Shown here: piece after piece, positions 8,602-16,378 of the stretch
Layout of the letters: every line of letters starts with the position of its first letter
Numbering within the stretch: the first letter of the stretch is position 1
From: CAYFWF01 sp964346815
Lineage (GTDB): Bacteria > Acidobacteriota > Aminicenantia > Aminicenantales > Aminicenantaceae
Direction of reading: 5' to 3'
NCBI GenBank assembly: GCA_964346815.1
Contig: CAYFWF010000068.1
Coordinates: 254,388-318,387, forward strand
DNA length: 64,000 nt
Notes under the pieces: generated by a model
Told to the model about the DNA's origin: nothing
Database searches by the model: none
Seen by the model: the letters and a program-made list of their open reading frames with translations, nothing else
Program-made: the position numbers and the translations under genes

Positions 8602-9258
8602 TCATTCCCTATCTGCGTTTGTGTGGGCTTCTGCAATTTCCTTCATTTTGGCGGTCGGAGCGGCTGGCGTCCATGTTCTCCCTGGTGCCAACATCACATC
8701 GTGACAGTTCAAGCATTTCTGGTTTTTCGGCGGTCCCTGGAATTCTCTGATATGACACTCAAGGCATTCCTGGATCGAGGGTCTGTTTGTCGATCCAGAC
8801 ATGTATTCATGTCCGGCTGTTCGATGACAGTTGACACACTCCAGATCTTCTTGCCAGTGTATCCGATGGGTGAATTGTATGACTTTCTTTTTGATCTGGT
8901 ACCCCCATTCTAAAACATCCTGGTGACATTCCAAACATCTTTGGGAGGTGAGGGAATCATCGGCAAGATATTCAGGGGGAACAAACTGGTCTCTGGCGTG
9001 TTTCAGGACATTCCAGTTGGCAGGGACAATCTTCATCCCCTCTGAGTGGCATTCGTAACAGGTCGTCGAATCGGCGGGGTGTCCGTTCGAATTTTTCCAC
9101 AAATCGATAAGTTCTGGATGGCACTGCCGGCAGACTTTATCACTCGTCGCAGAGTATCGGATGAGATAGCCGATTCCTCCACCTGCTATGATCAAGATAA
9201 ACAGAATCAGAAGCGAGAGAACGATCCAAAATTGTCTTTTGTGCTTCGGAGCGGACAT
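8602..9258 (-). CDS. Membrane-anchored hexahaem cytochrome c (NapC/NirT-like)
   Basis: A 218-residue protein with a membrane anchor at residues 10-33 and six CxxCH haem sites: CRQCH, CYECH, CLECH, CVNCH, CLECH and CLNCH. The anchored layout resembles NapC/NrfH quinol dehydrogenases, which usually have four haems, but the C-terminal part has a class III-like spacing. It should face the periplasm and carry electrons between membrane and periplasmic partners. It starts one base before the stop of the beta-propeller gene and ends six bases before the NarI-HdrD gene, so it is tightly operonic. Confidence 0.88.
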   Translation of the reverse strand: MSAPKHKRQFWIVLSLLILFILIIAGGGIGYLIRYSATSDKVCRQCHPELIDLWKNSNGHPADSTTCYECHSEGMKIVPANWNVLKHARDQFVPPEYLADDSLTSQRCLECHQDVLEWGYQIKKKVIQFTHRIHWQEDLECVNCHRTAGHEYMSGSTNRPSIQECLECHIREFQGPPKNQKCLNCHDVMLAPGRTWTPAAPTAKMKEIAEAHTNADRE

Positions 9259-9259
9259 C

Positions 9260-10552
9260 TTATTTTTGCCGTTGGGTTTCCGTATTCAACAGATAGATTT
9301 CAGGTGTTTCTTTTCCGAGCGGGGGTCCTACAAGAAGGATCTTTTTTCCATCCCGACTCATAAACCGAGGAGCCCAAAAAGCCGGATAGCGCGGGAAGTC
9401 CATTGGGACCAATCCACGGACATACCCTTGAGTGTTTTCATCGAAGAGTTTCCATTCTCGACCCTTTTCAAGATCAAAGATCATACCATCGTAAATATTT
9501 TTATAAAGGATGTACCGACCATTGCCTGATAGATCGGCAAACTCGATGCTGGAGACAATCCTGGATTTCAGCTGCTCAAGACCCGATCCATCCGTACGGA
9601 TCACATATGTCCCGATTCCCTGCTTTTTCTTCCCTGTGTAGTAAAAAACAACTTTATCTCCCTCCTGGCTCATTTCAGCGAGGCTAAACCAGCGGTCAGC
9701 GAAATCGGTGATCTTTCTTTTTTCGCTGGTCTCCCAATCGTGCACGTAAAGGTCATAGGAGGCCTCGTCTTCAGTGGATTGGGCACCGAACAGGATCAGG
9801 CTCCCGGATCCGTTCATCCCAAAGGCCCAGCCGCCTCCGAGGAGAGGTCGAAGAGGAGGGGAGCGCCATTTCCATTGCTCTCCTTCAAAAACTGGTCCGA
9901 GAATGGTTCTTGGCTCCGGGCGAAGTGTATTCAAAAGAATGACTGCGCTCGCGTTGCCGTAACGGCTGGGACCTGAATGTCCTTTCACCGCACAGGCGAC
10001 TCGGCTTCCGTCCCGGCTCAGGGCATAATTGGTCACTCTTTCCCATTCATCCGATTCAAAGTCGAGAGATTCACTATCTTTATCCTGCAGTGATTCTATA
10101 GGAAAGGAGATGACCCTGAGATCGGTACCGTCTGTGTCGATAACAGCAAGATAATGATCCAGGATGTTCGCAGGCCGGTCTAAGCTCAACGCGAAGATGG
10201 CCACTTGGCCGTTTCCGCTCAAAACCGGAGGTTTCGAGCCCACCAGAAGAGCGATATCCTGAAAGGGAACAGGAGCTTTCAGCTGTCTGTCCCGGAAAAG
10301 TTCGGCCTCGGTTCCGTTTTGGATGTCCATTATCTTTACGGCCTTGGTGATTTCCTCGCCATTTTTTTTCTCGAGCACATAAAGCATTCTTTGACCATCA
10401 TTGCTCAAGCACGGATAGGAGGCTGTATCGCTGCCCGAATGGGTCAGTCTTTTTATCCGCCCCTCTTCCAGTGATTGAACGGATGAGAGAGGCGATGCGC
10501 TCAGACAGATAAAGATCGATGCCAAGGAAATGAAAACGATTTTCTTCTTCAT
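9260..10552 (-). CDS. Exported WD40/TolB-type beta-propeller protein
   Basis: A 430-residue protein with signal peptide MKKKIVFISLASIFICLSASP. Repeats of the PD40/TolB type follow: SGSDTASYPCLSNDGQRMLYVLEKKNG, SGNGQVAIFAL, SRDGSRVACAV, SQEGDKVVFYYTG, SGNGRYILYKN and SRDGKKILLV. The open frame extends to 10750, but that extension overlaps the molybdopterin gene. The ATG at 10552 has GGGGAGAC upstream and begins a good signal peptide, so I use it. A periplasmic propeller inside an electron-transfer operon is unusual; it could be a scaffold for the periplasmic subunits. No catalytic motif is seen. Confidence 0.82.
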   Translation of the reverse strand: MKKKIVFISLASIFICLSASPLSSVQSLEEGRIKRLTHSGSDTASYPCLSNDGQRMLYVLEKKNGEEITKAVKIMDIQNGTEAELFRDRQLKAPVPFQDIALLVGSKPPVLSGNGQVAIFALSLDRPANILDHYLAVIDTDGTDLRVISFPIESLQDKDSESLDFESDEWERVTNYALSRDGSRVACAVKGHSGPSRYGNASAVILLNTLRPEPRTILGPVFEGEQWKWRSPPLRPLLGGGWAFGMNGSGSLILFGAQSTEDEASYDLYVHDWETSEKRKITDFADRWFSLAEMSQEGDKVVFYYTGKKKQGIGTYVIRTDGSGLEQLKSRIVSSIEFADLSGNGRYILYKNIYDGMIFDLEKGREWKLFDENTQGYVRGLVPMDFPRYPAFWAPRFMSRDGKKILLVGPPLGKETPEIYLLNTETQRQK

Positions 10553-10565
10553 GTCTCCCCACTTT

Positions 10566-12848
10566 TCATGATTCTTCAGCCTTGTGAACCTGGACGAGCG
10601 TATCTTTCGAGGCAAGTCCTCCACCTGAAGCGTCCTTGCGCTGTTCAATGATTTGGAAGGGATTGACTCCTTTGTCTTTTTTACTCCACCAGATGAGTCG
10701 TGTGTCTCTATCTTTGCTGCGGAACCTGCGTGCCCGAGCCATATTTCCAACGGCAGAATGTCCCAATCCTTCGGCGAGTGCCACAGATTCAGGATGAATG
10801 CGTCCAGTGGTCAAGACCCGGATCTCCAAATGACCTATGGAGGAAATCACCCGGACTTTATCCCCGTTCTTTATACCAAGTTCAGAGGCCTTATTTTTAT
10901 TCATCCACAACCGGTTTTCATGGAGAATCTCCCGTGCCCACTTACTGTTTTCTGTGCCTTTAGCATTCATGTTGGAATGGAAGGTGGTGAGAACAAACCA
11001 TCCGGTTTTTTTCTTATCATGGGAAGGAATCGGTTGATAGGCAGGAAGAGGAGATTTACCGAGTTCTCTCAATTTCCGATCGAAAATGTTAAGCTTTTCT
11101 GGATGGGAGGGAGTCTGAGGGAAGGGACTTATCCACAGCCCTTTTTGTCTCAAGGACTTGAGATTGACCTCCTGGGTAGAGAGGATAGATATCAGTTCTT
11201 TCACATACTCCTCGGTATTTTTCCAGGGAAGGCTTTGGTGGGCGTTCCTATCGATTCTCTTTGCCAATTCCAGACAAAGATTTCCGACTTCTTTGGCTTC
11301 CCCTCTGGGATGAAAAGTCGAGTCGGTCAGTTTTCCCATATCGAAATCAGGAGATCGCAAGATTTTTGCCGGGCTTACAAGAGATACGGCAGGCTGTCTC
11401 AGGTTGACCACTGAGTTCCTGTCAAGCGAAGGAGCGAGGCTCAATCCCCATCCTTCGAGATAGGTGGCCGACGGCAGCACAAGATCAGCCAGCCTCGCAG
11501 TTTCTGTCATATGTGTATCCATCACAACCAGCAAACGGACGGTTTTTTCGTCAGCGAGAAGCCGGCCGCTTTCTTCAGGATCCAGGTCGGAATAAGCAGG
11601 ATTGGAGAGATAGGCAAAGTAGGTATCCACAGGCTTATTCATTTCCGCAATCGATCGGTAGCGGCTTTCGTATCCTGAGAGATGTTCGAGCCAAAATTTC
11701 GGATGTGGCTCCTGAACCCCGGGAATTCGGGGGAAAAAAACGCCCCCCTCTTTCTCCAGGTTACCCACCAGGGCATTCAAAAGTGTGATGCATCGTGCAT
11801 TCTGGCTTCCATTTTCATGGTCTATCGCTCCTCCTCCGATGAGAGCCACCGAAGATTTTTGTGTTCCGAACGCTGTGGCCAGCCGTTCGATGTCCTCGGC
11901 CTTTATTCCGCATACTTTTTCCGCCCATTCAGGAGTATACTGCTGAAGGTGGCTTTTGAGCTGGGAAATCGATGTGTTCGTTTTCCTTCCGATAAAATCT
12001 GCGTCCACAAGCTCTTTGTTCACGATCACATAAGCCAGGGCCAAGGCAAGGCATCCGTCTGTTCCTGCCCGGAGGGGATGCCATTCGTCACTTTTTGCAG
12101 CGGTCTCGGACATCCTCACATCAAAAGTGATGAGCTTTGTGCCTCTCTCCAGTCTTGCTTCGACAAGCCGCAGAGCCGCACCGATATAAAGATCGTGATG
12201 GGCATAGAGATTGGCTCCAAAATTAAGAATGAGACGGCTCTCAGCCACATCTGGAATGAGAGCAGGAGATCCTGTCATCGCTTCCCATACAGACGACCGG
12301 TTGAGGTTTTTAAGAGCAGGCCTGTGGATGACCTTGGATATCCCCAAAGTATGGATGAAACGGTCGAGCAGCACATCCGGGTGGCCGATATCAACCACGT
12401 ATTCGTCGATCCTTCCGCTCCCTATGAGGTTCCTCATCCGAGAAGTCAAAGTCAGGATGGCCTCGTCCCAGGTAATCCTTGTCCATTGATCGGTTCCTCT
12501 CGGACCGATTCTCTTCAAGGGATACAAAAGCCTCTCGGGATCATTGACCAGGTTGATCCCCGCAATGCCCTTGGCACATATGCCCCCTCTGTTATTGGGA
12601 TGGAGAGGATTTCCAAGAATCTGAACGAGTCTTTCTCCGTTCAGATATGCGATGATGCCGCATCCAGCAGGACACATATTGCAGGTCGTGGGTATGGCGA
12701 CGAGGCGTTTGAGAGAAGTCCGGGATACTCCTATCCTCTCTTCCTGCCGGTGAGCTTGGGGAGGACTCTTGATCCTGACCGTTGTCCCGGCCATACAAGA
12801 GAGTCCAATTTTCATGAACCTGCGTCTGGAGATGCTTTGTTTCTTCAT
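10566..12848 (-). CDS. Tat-exported molybdopterin oxidoreductase-family protein (PsrA/PhsA/QrcB-like)
   Basis: A 760-residue member of the DMSO-reductase superfamily. The N-terminus SRRRFMK (residues 7-13) is a twin-arginine signal, so the protein is periplasmic. The FS0 cluster ligands are Cys56, Cys59, Cys63 and Cys91 (CNMCPAGC ... GICAKG). KLITFDVRMSETAAKSDEWHPLRAGTDG resembles thiosulfate/polysulfide reductase catalytic chains. Where that family has the molybdenum-ligating Cys, 13 residues before a conserved Gly, this protein has Lys180, and residues 178-182 are A-L-K-N-L. The gene follows NrfD by four bases. Together with the ferredoxin and NrfD genes it forms a CISM-type complex. Substrate unknown; a non-catalytic, QrcB-like role is possible. 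Confidence 0.88.
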   Translation of the reverse strand: MKKQSISRRRFMKIGLSCMAGTTVRIKSPPQAHRQEERIGVSRTSLKRLVAIPTTCNMCPAGCGIIAYLNGERLVQILGNPLHPNNRGGICAKGIAGINLVNDPERLLYPLKRIGPRGTDQWTRITWDEAILTLTSRMRNLIGSGRIDEYVVDIGHPDVLLDRFIHTLGISKVIHRPALKNLNRSSVWEAMTGSPALIPDVAESRLILNFGANLYAHHDLYIGAALRLVEARLERGTKLITFDVRMSETAAKSDEWHPLRAGTDGCLALALAYVIVNKELVDADFIGRKTNTSISQLKSHLQQYTPEWAEKVCGIKAEDIERLATAFGTQKSSVALIGGGAIDHENGSQNARCITLLNALVGNLEKEGGVFFPRIPGVQEPHPKFWLEHLSGYESRYRSIAEMNKPVDTYFAYLSNPAYSDLDPEESGRLLADEKTVRLLVVMDTHMTETARLADLVLPSATYLEGWGLSLAPSLDRNSVVNLRQPAVSLVSPAKILRSPDFDMGKLTDSTFHPRGEAKEVGNLCLELAKRIDRNAHQSLPWKNTEEYVKELISILSTQEVNLKSLRQKGLWISPFPQTPSHPEKLNIFDRKLRELGKSPLPAYQPIPSHDKKKTGWFVLTTFHSNMNAKGTENSKWAREILHENRLWMNKNKASELGIKNGDKVRVISSIGHLEIRVLTTGRIHPESVALAEGLGHSAVGNMARARRFRSKDRDTRLIWWSKKDKGVNPFQIIEQRKDASGGGLASKDTLVQVHKAEES

Positions 12849-12852
12849 TTTT

Positions 12853-13749
12853 TTATATCAAAGGGACGAATTCCCCTCCGACAACCACGATATATCTCAT
12901 AAAAAATATTCCGATCACCACAAGCAGGGAAGCGATTATCAGTGTGGCTAAGTTCCTGAATTTGGGAACGATAAGAAGAATAAAGGGAACGACTTTACCC
13001 AGGAGGTTTTCCACGATCAGGAAAAGCGGACTGAAATCTCCAGTAAGGATCAGATGAGCCGCCTCTTGGGCATCGGAGTGGGAAATCAAGAGAACGAGAA
13101 GATCACTGCCCACCAGAAACAAGTCGAAAACGATCATCCAGGCCAACAATTTTCCGAGATTCTCCAGAAGGGGGAAGTTGATCTTTTTCTGTTTTGAAAA
13201 GAAACGGTCTTTTATTGCACAAACGATGATCATCAAGGCAATGCCTGATACAATTGCGGATACGAGAAAGAGAATGGGCATGAGTGCGGTATTCCATAGA
13301 GCTCTGGCCTTACCGAAGGCCAGAATGAATCCTGTGTATCCATGTACGGAAATAGCCAGGGGAATTCCTATCAGCCCGAAAATACGGGTGAGCTTCATGT
13401 TTTCTTTGAACATGAAGTAGCCGTAGATGATACAGTTGATAGGGTAAAGAACGAGAAGAAAAGATCCCCATGTGATGGGGGATTCAAAATTCAAATACAC
13501 GAAAAGGTGCCACGCACGGTAAGGCGTGCCTATATGGATGAGAAGAAAGAAAGGAGCGATCACGAGCAGAGCAGTGGCCAGAACGACTCCTATTCGGCCA
13601 AGCGGTTTGTACTGTTCCATGCCGAAACCGTAGGCGAGCGTAGAGAGAATAAAAGAACCCGCACTCAAGCCTGTCAGGTAGAAATATATGGCTATATTCA
13701 TCCCGAAGGCTTCTTGATGGACGATGTTGTAGAGTACTTGGACGTCCAT
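12853..13749 (-). CDS. NrfD/PsrC-type membrane quinone-interacting subunit
   Basis: A 298-residue integral membrane protein with about eight hydrophobic helices, beginning MDVQVLYNIVHQEAFGMNIAIYFYLTGLSAGSF. The early helix with GLSAGSF and the HIGTPYRAWHLFVYLNFESPITWGSFLL stretch are typical of NrfD/PsrC. These subunits anchor CISM complexes and exchange electrons with menaquinol/menaquinone without haem. It lies two bases after the four-cluster ferredoxin and four bases before the molybdopterin protein, the usual grouping for a PsrABC- or QrcBCD-like complex. Confidence 0.9.
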   Translation of the reverse strand: MDVQVLYNIVHQEAFGMNIAIYFYLTGLSAGSFILSTLAYGFGMEQYKPLGRIGVVLATALLVIAPFFLLIHIGTPYRAWHLFVYLNFESPITWGSFLLVLYPINCIIYGYFMFKENMKLTRIFGLIGIPLAISVHGYTGFILAFGKARALWNTALMPILFLVSAIVSGIALMIIVCAIKDRFFSKQKKINFPLLENLGKLLAWMIVFDLFLVGSDLLVLLISHSDAQEAAHLILTGDFSPLFLIVENLLGKVVPFILLIVPKFRNLATLIIASLLVVIGIFFMRYIVVVGGEFVPLI

Positions 13750-13751
13750 GC

Positions 13752-14348
13752 CTATTTATCCTTATTTTCCTCTCTGGCCTCAACCGCATCTTGATCGAGA
13801 TCAATGTAGAAAGTGTGAGGCTCGGTTCCAAGCTCTGCTTTTATGACCTGAACCGCCTTTCCGGCCACAGCTTTTGTCACGGCACTTTCGGGCTCGTTGA
13901 AATCTCCGAATAGAATGGCCCCGGTTGGACAGGCAACGACGCAGGCCGGATCGAGTCCTGCGTCGACGCGGTGATGACACCAGTAGCATTTTTCTGCGAT
14001 TTTTGTCACTGGATTGATATACCTGACTCCATAAGGACAGGCGGCCATGCAGTAACGGCAGCCGATACACCGATGGGGATCGATGTATACGATTCCATCG
14101 GGCCGTTGAATAGAAGCTTGAACAGGACAAACCGTGACACAAATGGGCTTTTCGCAGTTATTGCATACGATAGGGAGGAAGAACTCCCTGCAATGAGGAA
14201 ATGTTCCTTTTTCTATTTTTTTAACCCAGCTCCTCCAAACACTGAGGGGGACATCATTTTCGCTTTTGCAGGCCACTGCACAGGTGTTGCATCCGATGCA
14301 TTTGCGCAGGTCAATCAGCATTGCGTAACGTGTTTTCTTACTCTTCAT
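13752..14348 (-). CDS. Four-cluster 4Fe-4S ferredoxin subunit (PsrB/NrfC/HmcB-like)
   Basis: A 198-residue electron-transfer subunit with four cysteine groups: CIGCNTCAVAC, CNNCEKPICVTVC, CIGCRYCMAAC and CYWCHHRVDAGLDPACVVAC, which fits four [4Fe-4S] clusters in the PsrB/DmsB fold. An open frame continues to 14513, but the extra residues overlap the upstream cytochrome gene. AAGGA is placed eight bases from the ATG at 14348 and only two from the ATG at 14354; I use 14348. The gene overlaps the cytochrome stop by 11 bases. No Tat signal of its own; it would be co-exported with the molybdopterin subunit. Confidence 0.9.
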   Translation of the reverse strand: MKSKKTRYAMLIDLRKCIGCNTCAVACKSENDVPLSVWRSWVKKIEKGTFPHCREFFLPIVCNNCEKPICVTVCPVQASIQRPDGIVYIDPHRCIGCRYCMAACPYGVRYINPVTKIAEKCYWCHHRVDAGLDPACVVACPTGAILFGDFNEPESAVTKAVAGKAVQVIKAELGTEPHTFYIDLDQDAVEAREENKDK

Positions 14349-15285
14349 GGTCATCTGGTCCTTTTTCGCTTGTGGAGGATGTATGATCATCGGGATCCGC
14401 TCTATGATCGGGTTGCTGGATCTTTTGCTCTTCCGATCCTTCCACCCTCTCCATTCTTGCGAACCAATTCCTGATTTTGTCTGAAATGCCTTCTCGAGAT
14501 TGAAAGATGACAAAAGATCCTATCAACAGAACGATCAAGACAAACAAGCCGTTCCCTATGAGATTCAGATCCGCCCATTTTGCCGAATCGAGATGAGTCG
14601 GACCTATTACAGGATTGGCTTTTGACTGTACATCGTGACAGCGCATACAGAAATCTTTGTACTCCCGTTTCATGCCGTGGGCTGAATCTTCGTAGTGACA
14701 GTTTATACACACTCTCATATCGAACTGCTCTGAGAAATCGCCCTTTCGGTGGCCGGATATTTTGCCCAAAGAGGTCCCCTCCAACAGCCCTTCTATCATG
14801 ATTTCAGGATGACAGGTGCCGCAGGTCTCCGCAAGATTCGTCTCATGAACAGAAGATGACGGTTCATCGTGAGGGAGGACGTGGTGTTTGGTGTGACAGT
14901 CGAAGCAAAGAGGGAGTTCTTTGCCATGTGTAATGGGGGCAGAAAAGGTCTGGTGAATGTTCTTTTGGTATTCCTCGTCCTCTTCCGGGTGACAGCGGGC
15001 ACAGTCAACATCAATGAACCCTTCCCTGAAGTGGAGGTAGGGATTGGCATTTCTATGGCAGTCGACGCAGGCGACCTTACCTTGCTGGTGAATGTCCCGG
15101 GACCATTCTTCAGGGTCGACAAAAAGGGGTCGCACCGTTCCATCAGACATGATTTGGGAGATTTCAGGCTTTCCGTGGCAAGACAGGCAGTCCTGGTCTG
15201 GAAAGACAGCCGGTTGAGAATTTGCCTGCTTGAACAAGAGAAAGAATAAAAGGAATGAGTAAAATGAGTATTTTACTAAATGCAT
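14338..15285 (-). CDS. Exported heptahaem cytochrome c with C-terminal membrane anchor
   Basis: A 315-residue cytochrome with a signal peptide at residues 1-23 and seven CxxCH sites: CLSCH, CVDCH, CARCH, CFDCH, CGTCH, CINCH and CMRCH. A hydrophobic helix near residues 240-260 (LIGNGLFVLIVLLIGSFVIF) anchors the C-terminus. A charged tail rich in E, D and S follows and would lie in the cytoplasm. It is the first gene of the operon and is translationally coupled to the ferredoxin gene. It is comparable in role to QrcA or the cytochromes of Nrf/Hmc complexes. No strong ribosome site precedes the ATG. Confidence 0.88.
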   Translation of the reverse strand: MHLVKYSFYSFLLFFLLFKQANSQPAVFPDQDCLSCHGKPEISQIMSDGTVRPLFVDPEEWSRDIHQQGKVACVDCHRNANPYLHFREGFIDVDCARCHPEEDEEYQKNIHQTFSAPITHGKELPLCFDCHTKHHVLPHDEPSSSVHETNLAETCGTCHPEIMIEGLLEGTSLGKISGHRKGDFSEQFDMRVCINCHYEDSAHGMKREYKDFCMRCHDVQSKANPVIGPTHLDSAKWADLNLIGNGLFVLIVLLIGSFVIFQSREGISDKIRNWFARMERVEGSEEQKIQQPDHRADPDDHTSSTSEKGPDDHEE

Positions 15286-15323
15286 TGTTTACAGAGATGA
15301 AGAAATCATTCGAGAACAAGATT

Positions 15324-15365
15324 TCGTAGCATATTGAGTCTAGGATGTCAAGGCAGCTTGCCTTC
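15324..15365 (-). promoter_or_regulatory. Candidate promoter and palindrome of the respiratory operon
   Basis: Read on the minus strand there is a perfect TTGACA (plus coordinates 15347-15352), a 17-base spacer and a weaker TACGAA (15324-15329), about 40 bases before the first cytochrome gene. The -35 box overlaps a perfect 6-3-6 inverted repeat, AAGGCA-GCT-TGCCTT (15351-15365). No T-run follows the hairpin, so it looks more like an operator than a terminator. Confidence 0.4.
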
Positions 15366-15394
15366 TCATGATTCGGATATGTTTTTCATTAAAT

Positions 15395-16261
15395 CTAGAA
15401 AGGTATGGCCAGACCCCATTGAATCTTGTGAAATGTTTTCTTGTTTCCCAGTGGGCTTTCCTCGATATCTTTCCAAACACTGGCGCCGATAGAAACCTCC
15501 AGATAATTCAGGATTCTCACCCGGAAGATCAGGTCAGCCAGAAACGCTTGACCAAGCGAGAACAGGGATTCGGATTGGCCTATGATTTGAAGGCTGAGGC
15601 CGAATGTTTCATCAAACCATGCTCCCATTCTGATTCCATACTCCTGAACCAATTCATCCCCTGAGAGATCGAGATGGCTGTTGTGGTTGGTATGGTAAAG
15701 AAACCACGTGAAAGGCTCGATATAGAAAATGCCCTGCTGAAAAGGGAGCCCAAATCCCAAATAATTGCGATTCATAAAAAAAGCATATCCTTCCAGGACA
15801 CTCTGATAGTCGGAATCATGATTGCTGTCGTGACCGAAAATCAGGACTAAGTGCTCGAAGGGCGCATACCTGAGCGTAAAATTCCAATCAAATTTCGTCC
15901 TTTTGCTTCCATCGTCATGGGTCACAAGCTGAGCGAGAAAGGAGAGGTTTTCAGTAAAGAAAATAGAAGTGCGAAATCCATAGGTCCACCGATCTTCTGG
16001 ACCCGTGAGATCATTGAAGCTGGGAAAGTTGCTGGGAAGCTGAAGCTGTCCAAAAAACTCTCCATGCAGGAATAATTTTTTTTCCCGGAAGAGAGGTTTT
16101 TTGTCTTTATAAGGGCGATAGATGAAAATCTCATATCCGAACAGATTCTTCCCGCTCCAGATGAAAAAAAAGCACAGAATCGAAGTCAAGAACTTTCTCG
16201 ATAAAGTGTTCAAATTCATTGTGTTCAAATTTATCCTATTTATGACTTTTTTTATTGCCAT
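15395..16261 (-). CDS. Predicted outer-membrane beta-barrel protein
   Basis: A protein of 288 residues from the ATG at 16261, or 274 from the ATG at 16219. The second start begins MNLNTLSRKFLTSILCFFF, a more ordinary signal peptide; AGGA lies 14 bases before it and no ribosome site precedes the first. The mature part has alternating aromatic strands (GEFFGQLQLP, WTYGFRTSIFF, FDWNFTLRYAP, IQWGLAIPF) and ends in phenylalanine, as barrel proteins do. It includes GHDSNHDSDYQS and YHTNHNSHLD, which could bind metal or line a lumen; DUF1207-like families share such phrases, but I cannot confirm one. It stands alone, divergent from lpdA. Confidence 0.68.
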   Translation of the reverse strand: MAIKKVINRINLNTMNLNTLSRKFLTSILCFFFIWSGKNLFGYEIFIYRPYKDKKPLFREKKLFLHGEFFGQLQLPSNFPSFNDLTGPEDRWTYGFRTSIFFTENLSFLAQLVTHDDGSKRTKFDWNFTLRYAPFEHLVLIFGHDSNHDSDYQSVLEGYAFFMNRNYLGFGLPFQQGIFYIEPFTWFLYHTNHNSHLDLSGDELVQEYGIRMGAWFDETFGLSLQIIGQSESLFSLGQAFLADLIFRVRILNYLEVSIGASVWKDIEESPLGNKKTFHKIQWGLAIPF

Positions 16262-16320
16262 CTGTCAAGAAAAAATCCAGCGGCAGGTATTTTGCTCATG
16301 AGATGCTTCATAACTGGATG

Positions 16321-16349
16321 TTGGAGAGCGTGCAGAGAAAATGTATAAT
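16321..16349 (+). promoter_or_regulatory. Sigma-70-type promoter of lpdA
   Basis: TTGGAG at 16321-16326, a 17-base spacer and TATAAT at 16344-16349. The predicted transcript start is about 22 bases before the lpdA ATG, with GGGAGAAGAG as ribosome site. Confidence 0.55.
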
Positions 16350-16378
16350 ACCTTCGAATTTTTCGGGAGAAGAGAAAA

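Noticed and set aside
10553..10750. N-terminal extension of the beta-propeller protein
   Set aside because: It overlaps the molybdopterin gene, and the signal peptide begins at 10552 behind a ribosome site.
11682..12902. Open frame of 406 codons on the plus strand
   Set aside because: It is antisense to the molybdopterin-family gene, has no ribosome site or recognisable motif, and arises from that gene's codon pattern.
15351..15365. AAGGCA-GCT-TGCCTT hairpin as terminator
   Set aside because: No T-run follows on either strand, and it overlaps a TTGACA box.
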